A DNA stretch of 64,000 bases from an uncultured Prevotella sp. (GCA_900547005.1 URER01000007.1:1-64000); one strand, 5' to 3'; numbered from the stretch's first letter, positions 33,612-42,812 are shown. Translations and numbers: made by a program. The notes: generated from the sequence alone by a model not told the origin.

Positions 33612-33619
33612 TAATTTTG
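33612..33619 (+). promoter_or_regulatory. -7 element of the RND efflux operon promoter
   Basis: TAATTTTG fits TAnnTTTG. GTTG at 33588-33591, 20 nt upstream, is a near -33 box. The first efflux gene starts 125 bp later. Confidence 0.5.
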
Positions 33620-33744
33620 CGCTCTGAAAACCGTGTGTATAGGTTTGAGTTTTCGTAACGATGCCTTTCATTTCGGTTTTACTTATTCATTTCAGAGAGA
33701 GTTATTTTATTAGTAAAGAATAAATATTAATTATAAAAATAGGT

Positions 33745-34989
33745 ATGAAAAGAAACAAATTTATGTTGTTTGCCGCATTCACGGCATTGTTGCTTTCCGG
33801 CTGTGGTAAATCGGGACGTCCGAGTTTCGGCGATAATGAATTTCCTGTGGCTACCATCGGTACTCAGAGTACAGAGTTACAGGCCGCTTATCCTGCTACG
33901 ATAAAAGGTGTTCAGGATGTAGAAATTCGTCCGAAAGTATCCGGCTTCATTACCCGTGTGGCTGTTCAGGAAGGCCAAAGAGTGGGCCGCGGACAGGTGC
34001 TCTTTACCATTGACAATGAGACATACGTCGCTGCTGTTCGCTCAGCCGAGGCGGCCGTCGGTCAGGCAAACTCTTCTGTTGCGTCAGCTCAGGCCCAGTT
34101 GGCTACCGCAAAACTGACTTACACCAACAGTCAGAACCTCTACAAAAATAATGTGATAGGTAGTTATGAGTTGCAGACAGCCAAGAACCAGCTCTCCACA
34201 GCCGAGGCTGGCGTGGCACAGGCACGGGCTGCCGTTGCTGCTGCTAAGGCTCAACTCGCAAGCGCAAGGGAAAATCTCAGCTTCTGCACCATTACCAGCC
34301 CTACTGCCGGTGTCGTTGGCGACATTCCATTCAAGCAGGGCGCGCTTGTAAGTGCCTCTTCTGCACAACCGCTGACCACGGTGTCTAACTCAAGCACTAT
34401 GGAGGTTTATTTCTCTATGACTGAGAAGGACATCCTTTCAATGACCAAATCCTCGGGAACTATCGCCGAGGCGATAAAGAAGTTCCCCGCGGTTAAGTTG
34501 CGTTTGGCTGACGGTACAATCTTCAATCATGAAGGAACGGTTACAAAGGTTAGCGGTATTATCGATGCTGCAACGGGTTCTGTGTCGATGATTGCGCGCT
34601 TCCTGAATCCCGAGTTCCTGCTTCGCAGCGGTGGCTCAGGTCAGATTGTGGTGCCTACGAGCGAGAGCCGTGCCATCATGATACCTCAGACGGCAACCAC
34701 TCAGGTGCAGGATAAGATTTTTGTGTATAAACTTGGTGCAAACAATAAGGTCGTTTATACAGAGATTACGGTTAATCCGCAGAACGATGGCAAGACTTAT
34801 ATTGTTACAAGCGGACTTAAAGTGGGCGACAAGATTGTTACAAACGGTATCACAAAGCTCACCGACGGTATGGAGATTAAGCCTATCACAGCGGCTCAAT
34901 ATCAGAAGAAAATAGACGAGGCTGCAAAACTTGGTGAGAGTCAGGGTAGTGCTTCGGGTTTTGCTGATGCCATGTCGGGCAAGAAATAA
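33745..34989 (+). CDS. RND efflux system periplasmic adaptor (AcrA/MexA family)
   Basis: 414 residues with lipoprotein signal LLLSGCGKSG. The fold order is visible: first lipoyl half (DVEIRPKVSGFITRVAVQEG), long alpha-hairpin (AEAAVGQANSSVASAQAQLA), second lipoyl half (CTITSPTAGVVGDIPFKQGA), then beta-barrel and membrane-proximal domains. It joins the inner-membrane pump encoded next to the outer-membrane channel. It is the first of three genes. Confidence 0.93.
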   Translation: MKRNKFMLFAAFTALLLSGCGKSGRPSFGDNEFPVATIGTQSTELQAAYPATIKGVQDVEIRPKVSGFITRVAVQEGQRVGRGQVLFTIDNETYVAAVRSAEAAVGQANSSVASAQAQLATAKLTYTNSQNLYKNNVIGSYELQTAKNQLSTAEAGVAQARAAVAAAKAQLASARENLSFCTITSPTAGVVGDIPFKQGALVSASSAQPLTTVSNSSTMEVYFSMTEKDILSMTKSSGTIAEAIKKFPAVKLRLADGTIFNHEGTVTKVSGIIDAATGSVSMIARFLNPEFLLRSGGSGQIVVPTSESRAIMIPQTATTQVQDKIFVYKLGANNKVVYTEITVNPQNDGKTYIVTSGLKVGDKIVTNGITKLTDGMEIKPITAAQYQKKIDEAAKLGESQGSASGFADAMSGKK

Positions 34990-35086
34990 GCCTACTATAT
35001 AATAAGGTGTAAATCCTTTGGCGATATATAATGGTTGTCAACCGATTTTTATTGTAACAACAATATAATGGAATAAAAGAACAATT

Positions 35087-38000
35087 ATGACATTTACAAA
35101 CTTCATAAAAAGACCGGTACTGTCGACGGTGATTTCCATCTTCTTCGTACTTCTCGGTGTTATCGGTCTTATATCGCTGCCTATCGAGCAGTATCCAGAC
35201 ATCGCTCCGCCTACCATCAGTGTGTCAACGACATACACGGGTGCCGATGCTCAGACTGTGCTGAACTCCGTCGTAACTCCGTTGGAGGAGAGTATCAACG
35301 GTGTTGAGAACATGACATATATGACATCGTCTGCCACCAATGACGGTATGGCGCAGATTACTGTATATTTCAAGCAGGGTTCAGATCCGGATATGGCTGC
35401 GGTCAACGTTCAGAACCGTGTCTCTCAGGCTCAGGCTCTGCTGCCTGCCGAAGTAACGAGGGTTGGAGTTACTGTCTCAAAGCGACAGACTTCAAACGTT
35501 ATCATGTATGCCCTGACCACAGAGGACGGACGATATGATGATGAGTTCCTTACCAACTACAACAATATTAACATCATACCTGCATTGAAGCGTGTCAACG
35601 GAGTCGGTGATGTGCAGACTCCGGGTATGAAAACCTACTCGATGCGTATATGGCTGAAGCCGGACCGCATGAAGCAGTACGGTCTGATTCCTTCAGATGT
35701 GTCTGCGGCTCTCGCGGAACAGAACATCGAAGCTGCGCCGGGTAAGTTCGGTGAGCAGAGCGATATGGCGTATGAATACGTCATGCGCTACAAAGGCCGT
35801 CTGAAAACAGCCGAGGAGTATGGTGACATTATTATTTCAAGCGATCTTAACGGTCAGACGCTTCGTTTGAAGGATGTGGCTAAGGTGGAACTTGGCGGAC
35901 TGCAGTATAATGTGGCTATGCGCGATAACAACCAGCCTTCAGTTATGGGTATGGTGCAGCAGATTGCCGGTTCTAATGCCAATCAGATTGCGTCTGATGT
36001 GAAGGCTGAGCTTGAGAAACAGGCCAAGAGTTTCCCGCCGGGACTGGAATACAAGATAAACATGGATATCACGGAGTTCCTCTATGCGTCTATCGAGGAG
36101 GTGGTATTCACACTTATCCTCACGTTGGTACTCGTGTTCATCGTGGTTTATGTCTTCCTGCAGGACTTCCGCTCTACGCTTATCCCTATGATTGCCGTTC
36201 CTGTGGCTTTGATTGGTACATTCCTGTTCTTGTGGGTGTTCGGCTTCTCGCTCAACCTGCTTGTGCTTTCAGCGTTGTTGCTTGCCATCGCTATCGTGGT
36301 CGATGATGCCATTGTGGTTGTGGAGGCAGTCCATGCCAAGCTCGATCAGGGCTATGACAGTGCGCTGACGGCAAGTATTGACGCGATGAACCAGATTTCT
36401 GGAGTTATTATCTCTATTACCCTTGTGATGGCAGCCGTGTTCGTTCCGGTGTCGTTCCTCGGAGGTATCAGTGGTACGTTCTATCGCGAGTTCGGTATTA
36501 CGATGGCTATCTCAATCTTGATTTCCGCTATTAACGCGCTGACTTTGTCTCCTGCGCTTTGTGCGATTTTCCTTAAGCCGCACGATACAAGCCATGAGAA
36601 GAAGATGTCGGTGGTTGACCGTTTCCATGCAGCGTTCAATAAGCAGTATGGAATGATACAGGCGAAGTATAAGAAAGGTGTAGAGAAAGTCATACATCAT
36701 CGCATCCTTGCCGGCATAGGAGTCTTTGTCGGTATCGTGGTGCTTGTGTTTACTATGGCAACTACAAAGACCGGACTTGTGCCTGATGAGGATACTGGTG
36801 TTGTATTCTGTACCCTTTCAATGGCACCGGGTACCAGTCAGGCTCGCACTCAGGAGGTTATCAATCAGGTAGACCAGATGTTCGCCTCTAACCCTGCCAT
36901 CAAGACACGTGAGCAGATTGTGGGTTATAACTTCATCGCGGGTCAGGGTTCAGACCAGGCTACATTTATTATCAAGCTCAAACCGTTCGAGGAGAGACCA
37001 TCGGGCTTCTTCTATAAACTGTCAGGACTCTGGCAGGGAGACGGAATCATGCGTTTCTTTGTTAACCCGCAGTCGTCAACGTCTGTGCTTGGCATGATAT
37101 ATAAGCAGACAGCCGAGATAAAGGATGCGCAGATTCTTGCCTTTGCTCCGCCTATGGTCAGCGGATTTAGTGCCACCAACGGTTTGACGTTCACTATGCA
37201 GGATAAGACCGGTGGCGACTTGAACAAGTTCTTTGAAATTACAAAGACATACCTCGCAGAACTCAACAAGCGTCCGGAGATTTCCAACGCTATGACATCA
37301 TACAATCCGAACTATCCTCAGTATATGGTTGATGTGGATGTTGCGAAGTGTAAGCAGGCCGGTATCGGTCCGTCAACGGTTCTCTCTACCCTTCAGGGTT
37401 ACTACGGAGGACTTTATGCTTCCAACTTCAATGCCTACGGAAAACTTTATCGTGTAATGATACAGGGCGATGTTGAGAGTCGTATGCGGCCGGAAGGACT
37501 GACAAGCATCTATGTGCGCACTCCGTCAGGAATGTCGCCTGTAAGCGAGTTCTGCACATTGCACCGTGTCTATGGACCGTCGAATGTCAACCGTTTCAAC
37601 CTCTTTACGAGTATCAACGTCAATGCAACTCCTGCTGACGGATATTCTTCAGGACAAGCCATCAAGGCTGTTGAGGAGGTTGCTGCACAGGTATTGCCAG
37701 AGGGCTACGGTCTCGACTACTCCGGTCTGACACGTTCCGAGCAGGAGTCGAGCAACTCAACGGGTATCATCTTCGCGTTGTGTATAGTGTTTGTTTACCT
37801 GATTCTGTCTGCCCAGTATGAGAGCTACATCCTTCCGTTGGCTGTAATCCTCTCCATACCGTTCGGTCTTGCGGGAGCGTTCTTGTTTACTCAGATGTTC
37901 GGACACAGTAACGACATCTATATGCAGATATCGCTCATCATGCTTATCGGACTTTTGGCAAAGAACGCTATCCTTATCGTGGAGTATGCGTTGCAGCGTC

Positions 38001-38347
38001 GTCAGACAGGTATGGCTATCCGTTATGCCGCCATTCTCGGTGCCGGCGACCGTCTGCGTCCTATCCTTATGACGGCTCTTGCCATGATTGTCGGTCTGTT
38101 GCCGTTGATGTTTGCAAGCGGTGTGGGCAAGAATGGAAACCAGACTCTTGGAGCTGCTGCCGTAGGCGGTATGCTTATCGGTACGCTCTGCCAGGTGTTC
38201 GTCGTTCCGGCTTTGTTTGCCGTGTTCCAGTGGTTGCAGGAGAAGTTCAAGCCTCTGACATTTGAGGATGAAGAGAACGTAGAGGTTGCCCGTGAACTTG
38301 AGCAGTATGCCCATGTTCCAGTAAAAGACAATAAAGTGGAGGAATAA
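35087..38347 (+). CDS. RND multidrug efflux permease (AcrB/HAE1 family)
   Basis: 1086 residues, twelve membrane helices with two large periplasmic loops. The proton-relay aspartates are in AIAIVVDDAIVVVEAV; also FIKRPVLSTVISIFF at the N-terminus, PTISVSTTYTGADAQTV, and KNAILIVEYALQRRQTG in helix 10-11. It pumps hydrophobic compounds out using the proton gradient; the substrates are not predictable. Downstream, the channel gene begins 4 nt after the stop. Confidence 0.95.
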   Translation: MTFTNFIKRPVLSTVISIFFVLLGVIGLISLPIEQYPDIAPPTISVSTTYTGADAQTVLNSVVTPLEESINGVENMTYMTSSATNDGMAQITVYFKQGSDPDMAAVNVQNRVSQAQALLPAEVTRVGVTVSKRQTSNVIMYALTTEDGRYDDEFLTNYNNINIIPALKRVNGVGDVQTPGMKTYSMRIWLKPDRMKQYGLIPSDVSAALAEQNIEAAPGKFGEQSDMAYEYVMRYKGRLKTAEEYGDIIISSDLNGQTLRLKDVAKVELGGLQYNVAMRDNNQPSVMGMVQQIAGSNANQIASDVKAELEKQAKSFPPGLEYKINMDITEFLYASIEEVVFTLILTLVLVFIVVYVFLQDFRSTLIPMIAVPVALIGTFLFLWVFGFSLNLLVLSALLLAIAIVVDDAIVVVEAVHAKLDQGYDSALTASIDAMNQISGVIISITLVMAAVFVPVSFLGGISGTFYREFGITMAISILISAINALTLSPALCAIFLKPHDTSHEKKMSVVDRFHAAFNKQYGMIQAKYKKGVEKVIHHRILAGIGVFVGIVVLVFTMATTKTGLVPDEDTGVVFCTLSMAPGTSQARTQEVINQVDQMFASNPAIKTREQIVGYNFIAGQGSDQATFIIKLKPFEERPSGFFYKLSGLWQGDGIMRFFVNPQSSTSVLGMIYKQTAEIKDAQILAFAPPMVSGFSATNGLTFTMQDKTGGDLNKFFEITKTYLAELNKRPEISNAMTSYNPNYPQYMVDVDVAKCKQAGIGPSTVLSTLQGYYGGLYASNFNAYGKLYRVMIQGDVESRMRPEGLTSIYVRTPSGMSPVSEFCTLHRVYGPSNVNRFNLFTSINVNATPADGYSSGQAIKAVEEVAAQVLPEGYGLDYSGLTRSEQESSNSTGIIFALCIVFVYLILSAQYESYILPLAVILSIPFGLAGAFLFTQMFGHSNDIYMQISLIMLIGLLAKNAILIVEYALQRRQTGMAIRYAAILGAGDRLRPILMTALAMIVGLLPLMFASGVGKNGNQTLGAAAVGGMLIGTLCQVFVVPALFAVFQWLQEKFKPLTFEDEENVEVARELEQYAHVPVKDNKVEE

Positions 38348-38351
38348 GAAT

Positions 38352-39743
38352 ATGAAGAAAACAGTAATATATATGGCACTTGCATCCGTTCTCTTGAGCG
38401 GTTGCAAGGCATACCATTCTCTATATGATGATTATGAACGTCCGGAAGTGAAGACTGACAATGTCGTGAGAAACCCCATCGACGACAATGCCTATTTAAG
38501 TTCCGCTGATAGCACCGGATTTGGCAATCTGCCATGGCGCAGTGTGTTCACCGATGCCAATTTGCAGACTATAATCGAGCGTACGCTTGCTAACAATCCC
38601 GATCTGCTCAATGCTGCGCTAAACATCGATATGGCCGAGGCACAGCTTAAGGCTGCCAAATTGGCCTATCTTCCTTCGGTTGCTTTTGCTCCACAGGGTT
38701 CGATAACCCATTTCGGCACTCATACAAAGGCCACACAGGCCTACACTCTGCCGATCGCGGCAAGCTGGAATGTTGATTTGTTCGGTAATCTGCGTAGCCA
38801 AAAGAAGGCGGCACAGGTAGCTTTGCTACAGACCAAAGACTATGAGTTGGCTGTCAAGACCGGCCTTATCTGCAATGCGGCCAATCTCTACTACACCTTG
38901 TTGATGCTCGACAAGCAGATGGAGATTGTAGCAGATATGCAGAAACTCACAAAGGATACATGGGATATGATGAAGCTCCAGATGGAACTTGGCCGCACAC
39001 GCTCTACAAGTGTGCAGAGCGCGGAGGCAGCCTACTATTCTGTACTCACACAGAGCGCGTCGCTGAAAGGCCAGATACGTGAGGTGGAGAATTCCCTCTC
39101 ACTTCTTATGGGTGAACCGGCTCATGCCATTACCCGTAGCACCCTCGCTTCACAGAGTCTCCCTGAGAGCTATGCTAAGGGCGTAGGCATCAATATGCTT
39201 GCCAACCGTCCGGATGTTCATGCCAACGAAATGGCACTGGCTCAGTGCTTCTATGGTGTGGAGACAGCCCGAAGCCGCTTCTATCCGAGCATTACTATTT
39301 CGCCCACAGGTGCGTTCACCAACAACAACGGCTTGGTAAATCCGGGCAAGATTCTTCTCAGTCTTGTAGGACAGCTCACTCAGCCCATCTTCGCCAACGG
39401 CCAGCTTAAAGCCGGACTACGCGTGGCCGAGGCTCAATACAAGCAGGCTTATAACACTTGGCAGAACTCAATACTCTCTGCCGGAAGTGAAGTGAGCAAT
39501 GCACTCGTGCAGTATAATTCTGCTGATGAGAAGAGCAAGCTGGAGGAGAAACAGATAGAAGTACTGAAGAAGAACGTAGAGCATACGCAGTTGCTTTTCC
39601 GTCAGTCGTCAAGTACATATCTCGAGGTGATATCCGCACAGCAGAACCTTTTGAATGCGGAGATATCTAAAGTGCAGGACGATTTCTCCAAGATGCAGGC
39701 TGTTGTGAATCTTTATTACGCATTAGGTGGCGGTACGAATTAA
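38352..39743 (+). CDS. outer-membrane efflux channel lipoprotein (OprM/NodT family)
   Basis: 463 residues with lipobox LLSGCKAY. It has the duplicated TolC-fold repeats: NPDLLNAALNIDMAEAQLKA in the first half and LLFRQSSSTYLEVISAQQNL in the second, with ANRPDVHANEMALAQ between. It completes the tripartite pump. A long inverted repeat follows its stop. Confidence 0.92.
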   Translation: MKKTVIYMALASVLLSGCKAYHSLYDDYERPEVKTDNVVRNPIDDNAYLSSADSTGFGNLPWRSVFTDANLQTIIERTLANNPDLLNAALNIDMAEAQLKAAKLAYLPSVAFAPQGSITHFGTHTKATQAYTLPIAASWNVDLFGNLRSQKKAAQVALLQTKDYELAVKTGLICNAANLYYTLLMLDKQMEIVADMQKLTKDTWDMMKLQMELGRTRSTSVQSAEAAYYSVLTQSASLKGQIREVENSLSLLMGEPAHAITRSTLASQSLPESYAKGVGINMLANRPDVHANEMALAQCFYGVETARSRFYPSITISPTGAFTNNNGLVNPGKILLSLVGQLTQPIFANGQLKAGLRVAEAQYKQAYNTWQNSILSAGSEVSNALVQYNSADEKSKLEEKQIEVLKKNVEHTQLLFRQSSSTYLEVISAQQNLLNAEISKVQDDFSKMQAVVNLYYALGGGTN

Positions 39744-39745
39744 AA

Positions 39746-39817
39746 TTATGAATTTGGAATTATGAATTACGAATTGTTAAGCAGCAACTCGTAATTCGTA
39801 ATTCATAACTCAAAATT
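39746..39817. repeat. inverted repeat AATTATGAATTACGAATT type
   Basis: GAATTATGAATTACGAATTG (39761-39780 region) pairs with CAACTCGTAATTCGTAATTC and CATAACTC around AAGCAG. The units AATTATGAATT and AATTCGTAATTCATAA recur on both sides. It separates the efflux operon from the LpxA-like gene and may act as terminator or processing site. Confidence 0.7.
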
Positions 39818-39823
39818 AGAATT

Positions 39824-40606
39824 ATGGCAAGTGAAATAAGTCCAAAAGCCGAAGTAAGCCCAAAGGCGAAAATCGGTAATAACTGCAAGATATATCCGTT
39901 CGTTTACATAGAAGACGACGTGGAGATTGGCGACGGATGCGTCATTTATCCGTTTGTGAGCATTCTCAACGGTACGCGTATGGGAAAGAACAACAAAGTA
40001 CACCAGGGTGCTGTACTTGGAGCGTTGCCACAGGATTTTAATTTCTGCGGTGAGGAGAGTCTTCTGACGATTGGTGACGACAATGTATTCCGTGAGAACG
40101 TGGTGATAAACCGCGCGACACATTGTGACGGAAAGACGGTGATAGGCAACAGGAACTTCTTCATGGAAGGTGCGCATATCTCACACGATACGAAGGTTGG
40201 AGACCGGTGTGTGTTCGGATATGGCACGAAGATAGCCGGTGACTGCGAGATAGGCAATGGTGTCATTTACAGCAGTAGCGTCATTGAGAATGCCGGCACG
40301 CGTGTTGGAGACTGTTCTTTGATACAGGCCGGAACGACTTTCTCAAAAGACATACCTCCTTATATCATCATCGGCGGCTCTCCGGTTTCGTATGGCGGTG
40401 TGAATAAGACAATCTGCCGTATGGCCGACATCGAGGATAAGGTCGTGAAGCATATTGCAAACGCCTACCGTCTTGTGTTCCACGGACAGACGAGCGTCTT
40501 CGATGCGTGCAACCAGATAGACGAGCAGGTGCCTGACGGACCGCAAATACGCAAGATAGTGGAGTTCTTACGCTCTACCAAGCAGGGAATAATCTGCACG
40601 TTGTAG
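39824..40606 (+). CDS. lpxA: LpxA-like acyl-ACP--UDP-N-acetylglucosamine O-acyltransferase
   Basis: 260 residues of left-handed beta-helix hexapeptide repeats (IGNNCKIYPFVYIEDD, VHQGAVLGALPQDF) with an LpxA-type helical C-terminus (HIANAYRLVFHG, QIRKIVEFLRS). The family enzyme adds the first acyl chain of lipid A, with a catalytic His corresponding to EGAHISHDT here. The later LpxA segment that usually carries a conserved HQF is replaced (NGVIYSSSVIENAG), and the C-terminus is short. It may therefore be a second, diverged paralogue rather than the main LpxA; Bacteroidetes often have the principal lpxA next to lpxC-fabZ, which is not the case here. Confidence 0.75.
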   Translation: MASEISPKAEVSPKAKIGNNCKIYPFVYIEDDVEIGDGCVIYPFVSILNGTRMGKNNKVHQGAVLGALPQDFNFCGEESLLTIGDDNVFRENVVINRATHCDGKTVIGNRNFFMEGAHISHDTKVGDRCVFGYGTKIAGDCEIGNGVIYSSSVIENAGTRVGDCSLIQAGTTFSKDIPPYIIIGGSPVSYGGVNKTICRMADIEDKVVKHIANAYRLVFHGQTSVFDACNQIDEQVPDGPQIRKIVEFLRSTKQGIICTL

Positions 40607-40651
40607 TTTGCGCTTAAAGAAATAAGTACGAAAAAGATATATTCATGAATG

Positions 40652-40687
40652 GGCGGTGCGTCGATATAAAGGCGTACCGCCTTTTTT
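40652..40687 (+). terminator. terminator after lpxA-like gene
   Basis: GGCGGTGCG pairs with CGTACCGCC (one G-T pair) and is followed by six T. Confidence 0.75.
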
Positions 40688-40728
40688 AGTGCCGTTTAAT
40701 AAGCAAAGAAACAGGTAACGAAATCTTA

Positions 40729-41508
40729 TCAGTACGCAACCGAACAGGCAATGCCCAACTCCTCTACCTGCCCTTTAATGCTGTCCAAGACCTTTGGCTC
40801 AGCCTTTTTCAGTCCCACAGCAGGCGTATCACGGTCAATAGTGTATATCATTACCTGTTGTGGACATATTTCCTTGATGGCATTTAGCCACGGTTCAACA
40901 TATTTTCCGCTTGTGTTGTCAATGTCCGTTCCGTTCAACAGTCCCCTCATAAACATGGTTTGTATTATTATATGACCGTTGAACTTCTTCATATTCTCTA
41001 TCACCTCGCGTATGTCATAATGCCTTTGCAGCGGTCTGTCCGCCATTTTTATATACTCCATACATACCGTATCCAGTTTTAGAATGTTGTTGTCAACCTT
41101 CATCAGTGCCTCACGTACATCCGTTTTTCCTATGAATGTTGCGTTGCTCAGTACGGAAACCCTGGCATTGGGGCAATACTTGTCGCGCAGTTCTATCGTG
41201 TCGTCAATGATACCTGCGAAGTGTGGATGTCCGGTCGGCTCACCGTTGCCCGAGAAAGTCAGCACATCCGGCAGCGTTCCCACCTTTGCCATCTCCCTCA
41301 GCTTGTTCCCGAGAGCCACCTTTATCTCCTCCCTTGCCGGTCGTGGCAGCGTTGGTATTCTGTCTTTGTTGAAGCCGCATTCGCAGTATATGCAGTCGAA
41401 CGTGCATATCTTTCCGTCCCCCGGCATCAAGTTTATGCCCAAAGACAGTCCCAACCGTCTGCTCTTTACCGGTCCGAATATAGGAGATTTATGTAATTCT
41501 GTCGCCAT
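40729..41508 (-). CDS. radical SAM protein (COG0731-like)
   Basis: 259 residues. The [4Fe-4S] cluster motif CxxxCxxC is CTFDCIYC at about residues 34-41, followed by the SAM-binding TFSGNGEPTGHPH. The N-terminus IFGPVKSRRLGLSLGINLMP is typical of the Fe-S oxidoreductase group related to wybutosine-type TYW1 enzymes. The substrate is unknown. The gene stands alone, with a promoter embedded in an unusual palindrome 165 bp upstream. Confidence 0.88.
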   Translation of the reverse strand: MATELHKSPIFGPVKSRRLGLSLGINLMPGDGKICTFDCIYCECGFNKDRIPTLPRPAREEIKVALGNKLREMAKVGTLPDVLTFSGNGEPTGHPHFAGIIDDTIELRDKYCPNARVSVLSNATFIGKTDVREALMKVDNNILKLDTVCMEYIKMADRPLQRHYDIREVIENMKKFNGHIIIQTMFMRGLLNGTDIDNTSGKYVEPWLNAIKEICPQQVMIYTIDRDTPAVGLKKAEPKVLDSIKGQVEELGIACSVAY

Positions 41509-41627
41509 ATTGTTATTTGTTTTTTTTGCTTTTTACCGTTTTCGCTTATTATGAACCAATGCTGGTCGAATGAATTCTTATTCTATATCTCTGCTTTGCA
41601 AGGCTCTATGTCGTTGATTCCTAAATG

Positions 41628-41688
41628 ATTATCCGTACCTTTGACGGATTTAAAGTTGAACTTTAGATTTGTCAAAGGTACGGATAAT
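41628..41688. repeat. 18-bp-arm palindrome carrying -7 promoter boxes on both strands
   Basis: ATTATCCGTACCTTTGAC (41628-41645) is repeated in perfect inversion at 41671-41688. Each arm contains TACCTTTG, so a TAnnTTTG box faces both ways. Between the arms there is a smaller near-palindrome AAAGTTGAACTTT. The outer copy on the minus strand has a CAAA (-33) partner at 41700-41703. Confidence 0.85.
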
Positions 41689-41703
41689 AGTTTAATAATC
41701 AAA
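41673..41703 (-). promoter_or_regulatory. promoter of the radical SAM gene
   Basis: On the minus strand: TTTG (41703-41700), 19 nt, TACCTTTG (41680-41673). It drives leftward toward the gene starting at 41508, through the rest of the palindrome. Confidence 0.7.
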
Positions 41704-41774
41704 GCGTTCCTGTCTTTTTGTTATAAAAGGTATGGATTTTTATAAAGCGCCATTTCCTTTCATATATTTATGTG

Positions 41775-42179
41775 TTATTTGTCGTATATCCCTACAACAG
41801 GAACGGTCTTTTCGCTATCCATATTGTTTGTATATTTATATACCCCAATCTGTCTTGCACACTTGCCTTTAGGAATCTTTATAAACTGGTCGTCATAATA
41901 TGTCTTTCCTTCATTGCATGGAAGAAGAACTATAACATATGTATTCTTATAACGCTCTATTTTATCAAACTCGAAGCTATAACTTTCTTGAACGTATGCC
42001 AATGCATCACCCGATGGCAAGACTTGAAATACTTCAAAAGCATCACCCTCGATTACCTCACCTGGTTTCTGGAATGTCGTTACTCCACTATTGTTGACTT
42101 TTGCAATAACCATAAGTATAACAAACAACAGAACTATTCCGATTCCCACTCCTGCAATAAATACCCATATCTTTTTCAT
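41775..42179 (-). CDS. small membrane-anchored protein of unknown function
   Basis: 134 residues with one N-terminal membrane helix (WVFIAGVGIGIVLLFVILMV) and a mixed extracytoplasmic domain (DAFEVFQVLPSGDALAYVQE, NTYVIVLLPCNEGKTYYDDQ). No family was recognised. It follows the interrupted secreted-protein gene on the same strand after a 25-nt gap and is probably cotranscribed with it. Confidence 0.6.
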   Translation of the reverse strand: MKKIWVFIAGVGIGIVLLFVILMVIAKVNNSGVTTFQKPGEVIEGDAFEVFQVLPSGDALAYVQESYSFEFDKIERYKNTYVIVLLPCNEGKTYYDDQFIKIPKGKCARQIGVYKYTNNMDSEKTVPVVGIYDK

Positions 42180-42204
42180 ATCTGATGCCTATTTAATTAT
42201 TTAA

Positions 42205-42789
42205 TTATAAATCTTCGCCGTTAGCACAGTTGTTGTCGTTGTCATAAAACATATAAATGCAATATTTGCCATATTTCTCTTCTTGAATAGTAAACCAAAC
42301 ATGACGATTTTATGTTTCATTGAATAATTCATTTTCATTTTTATCGGAAATAATAGTAGGAAGCTGGTAGAAAGATGCTTCATATTGTTTGTTTTCTATT
42401 CTTATGCCATAAGAAATATCAGTGTTGTTAGGTAGTCTTTGGTCCTTTGGAGACATATATTTTTTGTTATTTTCGAATTGTGCGCATAAATTGTTAAATC
42501 TTATTCTTATACCAGTTTCATCAGAGGGATTTTTGTCTACGAGTGCAATCCTATAAACTTTATTGTTGTTTGTCGCAACATATATATGGACATCTTTGCC
42601 ATTAAATTCTCCTTCTAATACGTCCTTGTCGTAAGGATTACTTGTGAACCCTTTAGCTTTGAGTTTCTGTATCATTGCGGCTTTCGTCCCGTCAACTGGG
42701 ATACCGAGGAATTTTGTAACGTCTTTGTCCTGTGCGTTTAAGGTAGCGGATGTTATAATTGTCACGATAATTAATAGAATCTTTTTCAT
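42205..42789 (-). pseudogene. secreted protein gene interrupted by an in-frame TAA
   Basis: From MKKILLIIVTII at 42789 the frame codes for a signal peptide (ending ATLNAQ) and a domain with KFLGIPVDGTKAAMIQKLKA and DVHIYVATNNNKVYRIALVD. It stops at a TAA at 42310-42312 after 159 residues. Reading on in the same frame gives 34 further plausible codons (NRHVWFTIQEEKYGKY, CIYMFYDNDNNCANGEDL) and a proper stop at 42205-42207. The extension resembles the C-terminus expected for this Bacteroidales secreted family (YGKY.I.M.YDN...ANGEDL), so the TAA looks like a nonsense mutation, for example CAA to TAA. Either the short product still works or the gene is inactive. The frame also opens upstream at 42825 but lacks signal-peptide form there. 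Confidence 0.75.
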
Positions 42790-42812
42790 TGATTTTTTGT
42801 TATTAAGGAAAA

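Noticed and set aside
33745..39743. Acquired antibiotic-resistance island
   Set aside because: The RND operon has ordinary composition, no mobile genes and no resistance enzymes; such pumps are core in Bacteroidales.
42201..42383. Separate 60-codon gene MKHLSTSF...
   Set aside because: It overlaps the readthrough part of the interrupted gene in another frame; the in-frame extension is a better explanation.
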